Below are positions 25,858 through 34,301 of a DNA stretch of 64,000 bases, one piece after another (within the stretch, counting starts at the first letter, position 1; the number at the start of each line of letters is the position of its first letter). The notes under the pieces are model-generated. The model saw only the letters and a list, made by a program, of their open reading frames with translations. It did no database searches and had not been told where the DNA came from. A program made the translations under genes and the position numbers. This DNA comes from Microvirga arvi. GTDB lineage: Bacteria > Pseudomonadota > Alphaproteobacteria > Rhizobiales > Beijerinckiaceae. The stretch is from NCBI RefSeq assembly GCF_016892765.1, contig NZ_JAFEMD010000020.1:1-64000 (forward strand), read 5' to 3'.

Positions 25858-26227
25858 AAGCTGCTGCGGACTGCCTGAAGCGAACAATGATGCAGCACCA
25901 TAACGGAGTTGGGGCAGGCCGCGTAGGAGCGGCGTCGGGAATCTGGAAACAGGATGAATAAAACCTTGCGGCGCTCCGGTCGTCTCAAGCCATTGCAGGA
26001 TAAAGAAAAATGTCCCAGGTTCTCGGCTGCGTCCGGGTTGCGGGGGATGGAGCGCACGTCACTCTGTGAAATCCTGCTCGGCCGGATCCCGCAATTAGGT
26101 TTCGCTTAAACGCCCTCTGTCAGGCTTCGCCACAGGAAGGTCAGGAGCAGGGTGTGTAGCCGTGGGCTTGTCCTTTTAGCTGCATGGTCCAAAACGAACC
26201 TCATCCTTCGAAGACGGAACGACCCCC
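25858..26227. other. Intergenic region without recognisable features
   Basis: These 370 bp separate divergent genes. I see no convincing open frame with a ribosome binding site, no RNA gene and no clear repeat. The promoters of the genes at 25857 (minus) and 26228 (plus) are expected here. Confidence 0.6.
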
Positions 26228-27061
26228 TTGCGTGAAGCTTTCGCCGACCAGCCTGATGACGATATGGACCTCCCCGCCGTGGTGCGGCGCAAGGCGCCGG
26301 CAAGACCGGTGCAGAAACGGGCCGCCAAGCCCCAGCGCAAGCCCGGCCCGGCCGAGCGGGCGGCCGCCTTCATCCTCGGCCATCCCCGACAGATCCTCGC
26401 TGCCTTGCTCCTGACCGGATGCGGAGGCGCCATCGCCTGGAACGCCTTGGCCCTGCAGAGCAGCCGCCATCCCGCGCCTCTCTTCAACACGAGGGAGATC
26501 GTGCTCGCGCCGGAGCCCGAGCCCGAGGCTTCGCAGCCCCTGCCTCCGGTGCGTCCGGGAGCACAGCCGCATGGGGAACTGGCGGCGCCGATGTTCCACG
26601 AGGCCGTCGCGCCTCCACCGTCTCGGGAAACGGGTGCCGCCCCTGCATCGTCTGCGGCCGCTCCACATTCGCGGAGCCCGATTGCGGAGATGATCCGCAA
26701 CAGCGGCCAGCCCGCCCCGGCTGCAGCGCCTCCTGCCCGGACCCAGCAACAGGCTCCTGCCGCTGCGCCTGCCACCCGCACGGCCGCGCGCGATCCCATT
26801 GCAGACATGATCCGCATGGGCGGGCCCGTGCCGGTGCCGCCTGCCAATGTCGGCCGGCCGGATCCCGGCGACACCGTGCTTGCGGGCCAGCGCGCTCTTG
26901 CGCGGCTCGGGTACAGCGTGAAGGTGGACGGCATGATGGGCTCCGGAACGCGGCAGGCCATCGAACGCTTCGAGCAGGACCGCCGCCTGCCGGTGACGGG
27001 GGAGTTCAACGCACGGACCGTCCGCGAACTCACCACGGCGTCCGGCATCGCGGTTCAGTAG
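26228..27061 (+). CDS. Membrane-anchored peptidoglycan-binding domain protein
   Basis: About 277 residues from a TTG at 26228; an ATG at 26264 is the alternative start. A basic N-terminus precedes one membrane segment around residue 57 (ILAALLLTGCGGAIAWNALAL). A long Pro/Ala-rich linker follows, with twice-repeated segments of the form DPIADMIRMGG / SPIAEMIRNSG. The C-terminal 60 residues (GQRALARLGYSVKVDGMMGS, then GTRQAIERFEQDRRL) form a PG_binding_1 domain that binds cell wall. The stop overlaps the GTG start of the DUF1491 gene by one base (TAGTG), so the two are translationally coupled. Confidence 0.82.
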   Translation: MREAFADQPDDDMDLPAVVRRKAPARPVQKRAAKPQRKPGPAERAAAFILGHPRQILAALLLTGCGGAIAWNALALQSSRHPAPLFNTREIVLAPEPEPEASQPLPPVRPGAQPHGELAAPMFHEAVAPPPSRETGAAPASSAAAPHSRSPIAEMIRNSGQPAPAAAPPARTQQQAPAAAPATRTAARDPIADMIRMGGPVPVPPANVGRPDPGDTVLAGQRALARLGYSVKVDGMMGSGTRQAIERFEQDRRLPVTGEFNARTVRELTTASGIAVQ

Positions 27062-27405
27062 TGTCGTCCCGCCTTCGCTCGGACTTCTGGGTCTCCGCCT
27101 ATCTCCGCCGCTGTTCGGTGGAAGGGCTCGATGCCGCCCTGCGCAAGCGCGGCGCCGCCGAGGCTGGGGCGATCTTCGTCAAGGTCGATCACCTCGACGG
27201 CACGGCAAGCCTCTATGGCCCGGCGCCGCAGCTCTTCCTCGACGATAGCGGGGAGCGCCTGTTCGCTTCCATCCTGCAAGGCGTGATGCCTCTCGATGTG
27301 GAAGAGCGCATGACACGGGAACTGCGTTTCGATCCCGACCTCTGGCTCGTCGAAGTCGACGACAGGCAAGGTCGCCACTTCCTCGATCTTGCGCCGGATG
27401 ACTAG
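27061..27405 (+). CDS. DUF1491 family protein
   Basis: A 114-residue protein starting at a GTG that shares its G with the stop of the preceding gene. The sequence SRLRSDFWVSAYLRRCSVEG, GAIFVKVDHLDG and LWLVEVDDRQGRHFLDL match DUF1491, a small alphaproteobacterial family of unknown function. There is no signal peptide or membrane segment. The pairing with a peptidoglycan-binding protein is a recurrent arrangement in this order as far as I recall. The gene is easily missed because its frame is also open far upstream across the preceding gene. It converges on the AhpD-like gene. Confidence 0.87.
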   Translation: MSSRLRSDFWVSAYLRRCSVEGLDAALRKRGAAEAGAIFVKVDHLDGTASLYGPAPQLFLDDSGERLFASILQGVMPLDVEERMTRELRFDPDLWLVEVDDRQGRHFLDLAPDD

Positions 27406-27424
27406 TCTCGACAGTCCCGCTGCT

Positions 27425-28009
27425 TCAAAGGGCTCTGCCGACGGTCATCTTCGACCGGAATTCTTCGTCACTGTCGAGAAAGGCCGTTTCCGTTCCTGCC
27501 CCGACGGCGTCGAAGAACCGGCTGACAAAGCAGCGGAAGGCCGCGCACAGGGCGATGTCGCAGATCTGCTGGTCCGAGAAACCGACCGACCGCAGGCGTA
27601 TGATGTCGCCTTCCGTGATCCGAGACGCGTCTCTTGCGATCTTCTCCGCGTAAGACAGCATCTCGACATCCTTTTCAGGCAATCCCGCCGATCGGAAGTC
27701 GGTCTGAACGGCAAGGACGGCTTTCTTCGATCCGAGATCGTCAATGAGCTGCTTGCTGTAGACCTGTGAGCAGTAAGTCGACGGGATGTGTTTTGCGGCA
27801 ATCAGCGTGATCAGACGCCACTCCCGAAGACCGAGAGAAAAACCAGCCCGGATCCTGTCAGAGAAGTCGGTGTAGATCGGCAGCAGGTCGGACCGGGCGG
27901 TGAAGCACATGGCCGCCTCCATGACGAATCCCAGCTGCGCTCTCTGCCGCTCGTAAATCTCTGCAACCCTGCCGGTTGCGTGCTCTTCATCGATCGTTTG
28001 CAGGAACAT
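27425..28009 (-). CDS. Carboxymuconolactone decarboxylase/AhpD-like protein with degenerate motif
   Basis: A 194-residue all-helical protein of the AhpD/CMD superfamily, as seen in LGLREWRLITLIAAKHI and the downstream helices ending FRCFVSRFFDAVGAG. Active family members carry a CxxC-type motif followed by His. Here the corresponding segment is STYCSQVYSKQ: one Cys remains, the first is Ser and the His is absent. Peroxidase activity by the usual dithiol mechanism is therefore doubtful. The protein may be a non-redox relative or use the lone Cys differently. It stands alone between convergent and co-oriented neighbours. Confidence 0.8.
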   Translation of the reverse strand: MFLQTIDEEHATGRVAEIYERQRAQLGFVMEAAMCFTARSDLLPIYTDFSDRIRAGFSLGLREWRLITLIAAKHIPSTYCSQVYSKQLIDDLGSKKAVLAVQTDFRSAGLPEKDVEMLSYAEKIARDASRITEGDIIRLRSVGFSDQQICDIALCAAFRCFVSRFFDAVGAGTETAFLDSDEEFRSKMTVGRAL

Positions 28010-28089
28010 CCGGGCCTCCGGTCGTCCTCAGGATGAGGGGCTTCAGTGGATCTATAAGGCTAGATGTTCCGGACAAGGCATCCGCCGAC

Positions 28090-29109
28090 TTAACCGCGGT
28101 GATCTCGCGACAGCGCCCTCACGCCCAGGATCGCCTCGACGAGGGCAAGGGCGACGGGAGCGGGAATGTCCCGCACGTCCCGCGCCAGTTCCCTGATGAC
28201 CGAGAGCGGATAGGACAGGGCAGGGTGCAGGGACAGGAAGATCCTGATCGCGTTCGTCCTGTCCAGACCGAGCGCCTTCAGGGCCAGCGCCAGAAGGCGG
28301 TGCCGTCCGATTTCGAGCACCCGCCACTCGGTCGGTGCCGGGAAGCAGAAGAACGCAGTGAGCAGGGTCTCCAACCGTTCGACATCGCCCTTGCGGCTTG
28401 CGCGGAGCAACTCGGCAATGTCCTCCTCGGTGAGTGAGCATGACAGGCTGAGGCGCCGCTCAGCGAGCAACGCCGACAGGTGTTCGCGGATCGTGGCGCG
28501 GCGCTCGGGTCCGGCGGCGAGATAGAGGGACGCCGCTTCGTCCGCCGGAAGATCGCTGCGATCGAGGAAGATGCGGGCGAGAGCAGACCGGTGACGCGCC
28601 CGCCGAAGCAGCTCTTGGAACGGGGCGGTGTCCGGCAGGACAGCCGGGTTGGCTGCAAGGCGTTCCTCGACGATCTCTTCGCCGAGCACCAGCAGCTTCC
28701 GGATCGTTGCAGGATCGAGATCCGGCCGGGCCGCAAGCTGCACGCGTTCAACGGGCGTCGCCAGCTGTCTACGGCTCACATCGGAGGACAGGTGCGCATC
28801 GCGATGCTGCAGCACCGACCGCGCCTCAGGCGAGTGGCGTGCGAGATATTCGAGAACCGAATTCGGGGCATCGGAACAGGGAGCCAGGATGCGGACAAGA
28901 TCGAGAAGAGTCGCTGCATCCGCGCGCGGCAGGGAACCGAGCATGAGCATCTCGAAGGTTTCGATGCTCTCCCGGTCACGGGCGGGCGCGGCCGCAAACA
29001 TCTCCGCATTCACTTTCAGGAGAGCGGCGCGCATGTCCGGCGTGGCGCTCTCGGAGGATCCGAAGCCCGACAGGTCCGACCAGAGATCCGGATTCGAAGA
29101 GGACGACAT
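28090..29109 (-). CDS. DUF2336 domain protein
   Basis: About 339 residues. The sequence is made of helical HEAT-like repeats typical of DUF2336, for example LARHSPEARSVLQHRDAHLS, TPVERVQLAARPDLDPATIR and ILGEEIVEERLAANPAVLPD-like units. DUF2336 proteins are alphaproteobacterial and uncharacterised, though some are encoded near signalling genes. There is no signal peptide or catalytic motif, so a scaffold or protein-interaction role is likely (inference). The start at 29109 (MSSSSNPDLW) is preferred over an ATG seven codons upstream. It is the only gene of its transcription unit as far as can be seen. Confidence 0.82.
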   Translation of the reverse strand: MSSSSNPDLWSDLSGFGSSESATPDMRAALLKVNAEMFAAAPARDRESIETFEMLMLGSLPRADAATLLDLVRILAPCSDAPNSVLEYLARHSPEARSVLQHRDAHLSSDVSRRQLATPVERVQLAARPDLDPATIRKLLVLGEEIVEERLAANPAVLPDTAPFQELLRRARHRSALARIFLDRSDLPADEAASLYLAAGPERRATIREHLSALLAERRLSLSCSLTEEDIAELLRASRKGDVERLETLLTAFFCFPAPTEWRVLEIGRHRLLALALKALGLDRTNAIRIFLSLHPALSYPLSVIRELARDVRDIPAPVALALVEAILGVRALSRDHRG

Positions 29110-29360
29110 ACGCAACTCGCTTGACCGCATTCGGGCGAAGGCTAGGGCGTGCCTCTTAGCGCATCTTTAACGGGTTCAGCATGCTTGGAATATGAGCATG
29201 TCTTGGCGGAACATAAGCGCGGCCGTGACTGTTGTTTTCATGTCAGGCTAGGCATTTTTCGTGAGGCCAAAGTCCGGCGGAAACCATCTGTTAACCATAG
29301 GTCTCTTTTTGTAGGTCAGTCATCGAGGCAGCCATTGGAACCATAACAGAGGAGGGTCAA

Positions 29361-29564
29361 ATGCAAGACGTCTGGACGAGATCGCCAGGAGTGGTGATCG
29401 CATTCCCGGATATCAGCGAACGGCCACAGCGTCCGCATCTCCCGGTCAATGAGCCGAAGGGTGAGATCCTTCTCTTCACTGGCGTTCGTTATGAGCGGCC
29501 GTCGCCTAATCCGGGCCCATCCCGTCCCTATGCATCCAGCGGCCCGGGTCGTCGCCGCTCTTAA
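29361..29564 (+). CDS. Small proline-rich protein of unknown function
   Basis: A 67-residue basic protein beginning MQDVWTRSPGVVIAFPDISE. A consensus ribosome binding site (GAGGAGGG, 29350-29357) lies three to eleven bases before the ATG, which is the main reason for accepting it. The tail is Pro, Ser and Arg rich with no fold suggested. There is no signal peptide. The 230-bp upstream region from 29131 is AT-richer than average and probably holds its promoter. I do not recognise a family. Confidence 0.65.
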   Translation: MQDVWTRSPGVVIAFPDISERPQRPHLPVNEPKGEILLFTGVRYERPSPNPGPSRPYASSGPGRRRS

Positions 29565-29610
29565 TCGATTGATCGATTTTCAGTACCCATGAGGCGCCGT
29601 TAGGCGTCGA

Positions 29611-30105
29611 TCAGGGCCTCGCCAAGTCGCGCATCATCAGCACAGCATCCGGTCCATAGCTTGCGATTTTTGCTTCCAAGCCCGGATCAGCGATCACGCG
29701 AAAGCCTGCCTTCTCCCAGAACGACCGCGACTGGTTCACGGCAACCAGCATGAGACTGCCGAACCCGGCCTCGCGCGCATGGACCGTCAACCGGTCGACG
29801 ATTTGAGCGGCATGGCCCTGACCCCGTGCTTCCGGCAGCAGGGCGACATCGTGGATGTAGTAGGTGGTGGCGCAGGCTGGGATTTCACGCAGCAGCCGGT
29901 TCAGCGGCGGCGGCTCGCTGCGCCAGGGATGAGTCAGCGCGTAGCCGATGCTGCGCCCGTCCTCGATGAGCATGAGGCAGCCCTGGGGGTAAAGGCGCTG
30001 GCGCTCGGCCAGAACGTCCGGATCCTCCGGGTGGCTGACATGGATCACATCCGCGAGAGCCTGAACCTGGCCTAAGTCCTGCGGGGTCATGGGCCGCCAG
30101 GGCAT
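29611..30105 (-). CDS. GNAT family N-acetyltransferase
   Basis: A 164-residue acetyltransferase. The acetyl-CoA binding segment is IHDVALLPEARGQGHAAQIV near residue 88, followed by SRSFWEKAGFRVI (motif B). The start MPWRPMTPQDLGQ at 30105 lies 5 bp after the stop of the DUF1254-like gene, so it is the last gene of a four-gene operon beginning with a class A penicillin-binding protein. The substrate is unknown; cell-envelope context makes an envelope precursor possible, but GNAT genes are often unrelated to their neighbours. Confidence 0.85.
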   Translation of the reverse strand: MPWRPMTPQDLGQVQALADVIHVSHPEDPDVLAERQRLYPQGCLMLIEDGRSIGYALTHPWRSEPPPLNRLLREIPACATTYYIHDVALLPEARGQGHAAQIVDRLTVHAREAGFGSLMLVAVNQSRSFWEKAGFRVIADPGLEAKIASYGPDAVLMMRDLARP

Positions 30106-30110
30106 GGGTC

Positions 30111-30674
30111 CTATCCGTCCTGCTCGGCCGTGCAGGACACCGCTTTTGCTAGATCCTCCGCCTGGGGCCTCAGGCTCGGAGCCGGCGCGACGACGCGGAC
30201 GATGACGAAGCCCTGCAGCTCCGGCGCGACGATCCGGACATCGCGCGAGGGATCGTTTTCGTCCTCGGCCGCGCGGGCCTCGTCGAGCTGGCGGGCGGTC
30301 ATGGCGACAATTTCGAGTTCGCCGCGCACGGCGGCACGATCCGTCACCGCGAAGAAAACGCCGCCCGTTTCCTTGTGAAACGAGAAGGAGAGGGGGAGCG
30401 AGCCTGTCTGAGCCGTGATGCGCATCGGACCGTTGCGAAGATCGAAGGCGCAGGTGGCCACCGCGACAGCCGGGTCGGGCCTGGGCAGCCATGTGTTCTC
30501 GCCGCCTGCCGGGGCGATGATCTGGGCCTTGTCCGCGGTCAGGGTCGACTGAACTTTGGCGAAGGCATCCTGCTCGGCCAGGTAGGGGCTGGCCAGGATG
30601 GCAGCGATGTGCACCCCCACGGCGATAACGAGGCCGGAAAGGGTGGCGACGACGAAACGGCCGAACCCTCTCAT
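30111..30674 (-). CDS. DUF1254-like membrane protein
   Basis: About 187 residues. It has one N-terminal transmembrane segment (FVVATLSGLVIAVGVHIAAI) and a periplasmic domain whose pattern fits the short DUF1254 proteins of Hyphomicrobiales (GGENTWLPRPDPAVAVATCA, FVIVRVVAPAPS). The ATG overlaps the stop of the preceding DUF1214 gene as ATGA, so translation is coupled. DUF1254 and DUF1214 are commonly paired, here as separate proteins rather than as one fusion. Their molecular role is not established. The family call is by recall of the pairing and sequence style. Confidence 0.75.
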   Translation of the reverse strand: MRGFGRFVVATLSGLVIAVGVHIAAILASPYLAEQDAFAKVQSTLTADKAQIIAPAGGENTWLPRPDPAVAVATCAFDLRNGPMRITAQTGSLPLSFSFHKETGGVFFAVTDRAAVRGELEIVAMTARQLDEARAAEDENDPSRDVRIVAPELQGFVIVRVVAPAPSLRPQAEDLAKAVSCTAEQDG

Positions 30675-31339
30675 GTGCCGCACTCCAGGCGTTGGATCAC
30701 AGGGAAATCGCTCTTCTCGAGGTTGGCTGCTCCGGCGCCGGGTGGATCGTAGAGGCGCAGCGCGATCGTGAAGGGGCCTCCACTGGGAAGCTGGAGCCAG
30801 TTGCCCGGCTGCGCCTCGCGGGACAGGGCGATGGAGAAGCGATCCTGAGTATCGCGCAGCACTTCCGCGGAGGTGAAGCTTTTGCGTCCGAGGGTCGTGG
30901 CGGGCAGGCGCCCGGCCTGATCGTAGAGGGTCAGGGTCCAGACGCGGGCGATGGGAGCCACCGGGCCGAGGGTGTAGGAACAGGCGGAGTCGAGCGGTCT
31001 GCCGTCATTGTCCATGCTGGCTGTAAAGCCCAGCCCTTCACCTGTCGCGAGAGGAACGTCGCTGCGCTGCGCGATGATGGCGCGCATATAAGGATCGGCC
31101 TCGGGGGCGCCGAGTTTGGGCCATGCCTTCCACGGGCCTAGCCGAAGGCTGCCGAAGGGAGGATCGCCGTTGACGGCCCAATAGGCCGAACCCAGCCCGA
31201 GGCCCAGCCCAAGGAGGAGCGTGTAGACGACCAGGAGGACTGTAGGGACACGTCGGATGGACACGGACAGGGATGGCCTCGATGGGGGGCGCATCGAAGC
31301 GGCCGCTGGAGCGTTCGTCAAGAGAGCCTCTGTCTGCAT
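30671..31339 (-). CDS. DUF1214 domain protein
   Basis: A 222-residue inner-membrane anchored protein. A hydrophobic segment at about 33-54 (VLLVVYTLLLGLGLGLGSAY) is followed by a periplasmic DUF1214 domain. Recognisable features are DNDGRPLDSACSYTLG, RVWTLTLYDQAGRL and the C-terminal NWLQLPSGGPFTIALRLYDP, the usual end of this domain. It starts 2 bp after the stop of the penicillin-binding protein gene and overlaps the DUF1254-like gene, so it belongs to the same operon and may serve cell-envelope maintenance (inference). Confidence 0.85.
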   Translation of the reverse strand: MQTEALLTNAPAAASMRPPSRPSLSVSIRRVPTVLLVVYTLLLGLGLGLGSAYWAVNGDPPFGSLRLGPWKAWPKLGAPEADPYMRAIIAQRSDVPLATGEGLGFTASMDNDGRPLDSACSYTLGPVAPIARVWTLTLYDQAGRLPATTLGRKSFTSAEVLRDTQDRFSIALSREAQPGNWLQLPSGGPFTIALRLYDPPGAGAANLEKSDFPVIQRLECGT

Positions 31340-31341
31340 GA

Positions 31342-33552
31342 TCAGGGCATGGCGATCTGGCGGGGTGTATTCACAGCCGCCGAGCTGCCTCGCGGTTCCG
31401 GCGCCTTGCCCAGGGTGACGGAGCGGTCGACCGACTGGAACAGGGTGCCGATTCCGCCGAGCACCTCATAGGACTTGCGCGACAGCGTGCCTGCGAGGAA
31501 GGCCTGCGAGGGCGACTGGGCCTGATCCGCCGCCGGACGGTTGGCGGAGGCCACCCGGTTGGCATTGGCCGGGCTGGCGCCGGGGATAGGCCGGATTTCC
31601 ACATTCTGGTGGGCGAGGTTCATCACCTCATGCCACGTCAATGCCGGAAGCGTGCCGCCGGTCATCTCGTTCATGGGGGTGGAATCGTCGTTGCCGTACC
31701 ACACGGCGGCCGTCATGTTGCCCGTGAAGCCGACGAACCAGGCGTCCTTGTAGCCGTTTGTGGTGCCGGTCTTGCCCGCGGTGGGAATGCCTTCAAGGGC
31801 AGCCCGCTTGCCGGTGCCTTCCTCCACCACCTTGTTGAGCATGAAGTTCATGTCCTGAACCACGCGGGTGTCGAGCACCTGCTTCGGGGGAGTGTCCCGG
31901 TCATGGCGGTAGATGACTTCGCCGGACGAACTGCGCACCTCCCAGGCTGCATAGGGGTCAGCCCGCTTGCCGCCATTGGCGAAGACCGCATAGGACGCCG
32001 CCATGTCGATCGGGGTCACTTCTGCGGCGCCGATGGGCAGGGAGCTTGAATCCGCCAGCGGATGGGTGAGGCCCATGCGCTTGGCCGTGTCGATGATCAC
32101 GGCGCGGCCGGCCTTGGCGTTGCCTTTGCCGATCTCCAGGGACATGCGCACCGGAATGGAGTTGATCGAACGCGCCAGGGCCGAAACCAGGGGCATGGAA
32201 CCGGAGAAGGAGCGGCCATAGTTCTGCGGACACCAATTGCCCAGGCAGATCGGCTGGTCGACCACGATCGAGTTCGGACGCAGCTTGGGGTTGGTGGTCA
32301 GCGCCGCCGCATAGACGAAGGGCTTGAAGGAGGAGCCGGGCTGGCGCAGGCCGCCGGTGGCGCGATTGAACTGGCTCTGGCCGTAATCCCGCCCGCCGAC
32401 AACGGCGCGAACAGCTCCGTCCACATCCATGACCACGATGGCGCCTTGGCCCACCTTGTACTGGCGCCCGTGCTGGCGAAGCATGTTCTCGAGGGTCTGC
32501 TCCGCGTGACGCTGGAGGGCGGTATCGAGCGGCGTCTTCACGATCAGAACCCGCTCGTTGCCGAATTTCTTCTGGGCGGCAACAGCCTTCACCTGCTCAA
32601 AGGCCCAATCGAGATAGAAGTCGGGGGTCGTCTCGCGTTCGCGGTTGACCGGGGTGGCCGGATTGCGTCGCGCAATCTGGATCTGGCCTTCGGTCAGGAA
32701 ACCTGCCTCGACCATGTTGCGCAGAACCTCGTTCGCCCGGGCGCGGGCGGCCGGGAGGTTCACATGGGGCGCGTACTTGGTCGGGGCCTTGAACAGGCCG
32801 GCCAGCATAGCGGACTCGGCGAGGGTCAGTTCCTTGGCCGGCTTGCTGAAATAGTAGTCCGCCGCCGCCACCACTCCGTGGGCGCCGCCGCCCATATAGG
32901 CGCGGTCGAGATAGAGCTTGAGGATCTCGTCCTTGGTCAGGTGGAATTCGAGCCAGAGCGCCAGGAAGGCTTCCTTGATCTTGCGCTCGAGCGACCGCTC
33001 GTTGGTGAGAAAGAGGTTCTTCGCCAGCTGCTGGGTGATGGAGGAGCCGCCCTGGACCACGCCGCCGCCCTGGGCATTGACCAGGAGGGCGCGGAAGGTG
33101 CCGATGGGATCGATGCCCCAGTGGTCGTAGAAGCGTCGGTCTTCCGTCGCCAGCGCCGCCTTGATCATGTAGTCGGGGAAATCCTCAAGCTTGTAGGAAT
33201 CGTCGAGGTGGAGGCCGCGCCGCCCGACCTCCTGGCCGTAGCGGTCGAGGAACGTGACCGCGAGGTCCTGGGTTTTCAGCCAGTCATCCTCCGTCTCCCG
33301 GAAGGCCGGGAGGGCAAGCGCCAGCATGATGACCGCGCCCAGGGTGCCCAGGGTCGTCGCCTCGCTCGTCAGGTCGAGGATGAGCCGTGGGGCGCCGCGG
33401 AACCGCAGGCACTTCATCTTTTCCGAATACCATTCCCAGGCCGTCGCAAGGCCTCGGCCGCTCTGGAACAGCGTCGAATTGAGCCAGGCATCGAACCAGA
33501 GCGCGGCACGCTTGACCCGCGTCGAGAAAGGGAGGGGAGGCTGCTGGCTCAC
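31342..33552 (-). CDS. Bifunctional class A penicillin-binding protein
   Basis: A 736-residue peptidoglycan synthase. After a cytoplasmic N-terminus and one membrane segment near residue 75 comes a GT51 transglycosylase domain (ATEDRRFYDHWGIDPIGTFR, GGSSITQQLAKNLFL). The transpeptidase domain carries SSFKPFVY (active-site Ser), SINS (SxN) and KTGTTN. It polymerises lipid II and cross-links peptides in the periplasm. Length and order match PBP1A/1B-type enzymes; I do not choose between mrcA- and mrcB-type names. It leads the operon with DUF1214, DUF1254 and GNAT genes, all within a few bases of each other. Confidence 0.94.
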   Translation of the reverse strand: MSQQPPLPFSTRVKRAALWFDAWLNSTLFQSGRGLATAWEWYSEKMKCLRFRGAPRLILDLTSEATTLGTLGAVIMLALALPAFRETEDDWLKTQDLAVTFLDRYGQEVGRRGLHLDDSYKLEDFPDYMIKAALATEDRRFYDHWGIDPIGTFRALLVNAQGGGVVQGGSSITQQLAKNLFLTNERSLERKIKEAFLALWLEFHLTKDEILKLYLDRAYMGGGAHGVVAAADYYFSKPAKELTLAESAMLAGLFKAPTKYAPHVNLPAARARANEVLRNMVEAGFLTEGQIQIARRNPATPVNRERETTPDFYLDWAFEQVKAVAAQKKFGNERVLIVKTPLDTALQRHAEQTLENMLRQHGRQYKVGQGAIVVMDVDGAVRAVVGGRDYGQSQFNRATGGLRQPGSSFKPFVYAAALTTNPKLRPNSIVVDQPICLGNWCPQNYGRSFSGSMPLVSALARSINSIPVRMSLEIGKGNAKAGRAVIIDTAKRMGLTHPLADSSSLPIGAAEVTPIDMAASYAVFANGGKRADPYAAWEVRSSSGEVIYRHDRDTPPKQVLDTRVVQDMNFMLNKVVEEGTGKRAALEGIPTAGKTGTTNGYKDAWFVGFTGNMTAAVWYGNDDSTPMNEMTGGTLPALTWHEVMNLAHQNVEIRPIPGASPANANRVASANRPAADQAQSPSQAFLAGTLSRKSYEVLGGIGTLFQSVDRSVTLGKAPEPRGSSAAVNTPRQIAMP

Positions 33553-33767
33553 GGCGGTCCTTCGAGGCAGGTCAGGAGGCCTGACTGCCCCCTTATGATT
33601 GTTGAATTCCTTAACGGCAACGCTGAAGCGTGGCGAGGCTGATATATATAACTCAGAACCTTGTTTGTAGGTTCACACAGATTTACCTCTTAAGGGCTAG
33701 AGGCTGCCGAGACGTGCGGTTTAGCACCCTCCTTCAAACCGCCGCAAAGGGAAGTCAAAGCGCCCCC

Positions 33768-34262
33768 ATGCCAAATGCCGCATCCGTCATCCGATCCCAG
33801 CTGGAGGAGCAACCCTTCTGGCGTATAAAGTCCCTCGAAGCGATGAGCCCCGAGGAATGGGAAAGCCTGTGCGATGGCTGCGGGCGCTGCTGCCTGGTCA
33901 AGCTGGAGGACGAGGACACGGCCGAGGTGATGTACACCAATGTGGGCTGCACCCTCCTCGACGATCAGACCTGCCGCTGCCGCGATTACCCGAACCGGCA
34001 GGCCAAGGTGGCCGATTGCGTGCGCCTGACGCCGCAGGCGGTCCGTACGCTCTCCTGGCTGCCCCAGACCTGCGCGTACCGTCTGCTGGCGGAGGGGCGG
34101 GACCTGTACTGGTGGCACCCGCTCGTCTCCGGCGACCCGGAGACGGTGCATGCGGCCGGCATCTCCGTCCGCGACCGTGTGGCCGGGCCGGAGGAGAACT
34201 TCAGCATCGCCGAACTCCTGGAGCGTATTACCGACTGGCCGATGGAAGACCCGGAGGCCTGA
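33768..34262 (+). CDS. YcgN family cysteine-cluster protein (UPF0260)
   Basis: A 164-residue protein of the YkgJ/YcgN (UPF0260) family. The metal-binding cysteines are visible in [15 protein letters not shown] near residue 40, [25 protein letters not shown] and [30 protein letters not shown] is a family signature. The cluster probably holds zinc or iron; the function is unknown. The start at 33768 ([14 protein letters not shown]) is chosen because the family begins here; 46 upstream codons are unlike it. AAGGGAAG about 13 bases before the start is a modest ribosome binding site. Confidence 0.88.
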   Translation: MPNAASVIRSQLEEQPFWRIKSLEAMSPEEWESLCDGCGRCCLVKLEDEDTAEVMYTNVGCTLLDDQTCRCRDYPNRQAKVADCVRLTPQAVRTLSWLPQTCAYRLLAEGRDLYWWHPLVSGDPETVHAAGISVRDRVAGPEENFSIAELLERITDWPMEDPEA

Positions 34263-34269
34263 GCGGATG

Positions 34270-34293
34270 GGGAAAGGGCTGGCGCCCTTTCCC
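34270..34293. terminator. Bidirectional hairpin between convergent genes
   Basis: Perfect 10-bp stem GGGAAAGGGC / GCCCTTTCCC with a TGGC loop, located in the 39-bp gap between the converging YcgN-type and manganese catalase genes. There is no T run, so ending is probably through the hairpin with help of Rho or collision. Confidence 0.7.
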
Positions 34294-34301
34294 GCCAATC
34301 C

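Noticed and set aside
32062-33642. A 526-codon open frame on the plus strand across the PBP gene
   Set aside because: It is the antisense of a well-conserved PBP; residue composition is biased and it has no motif.
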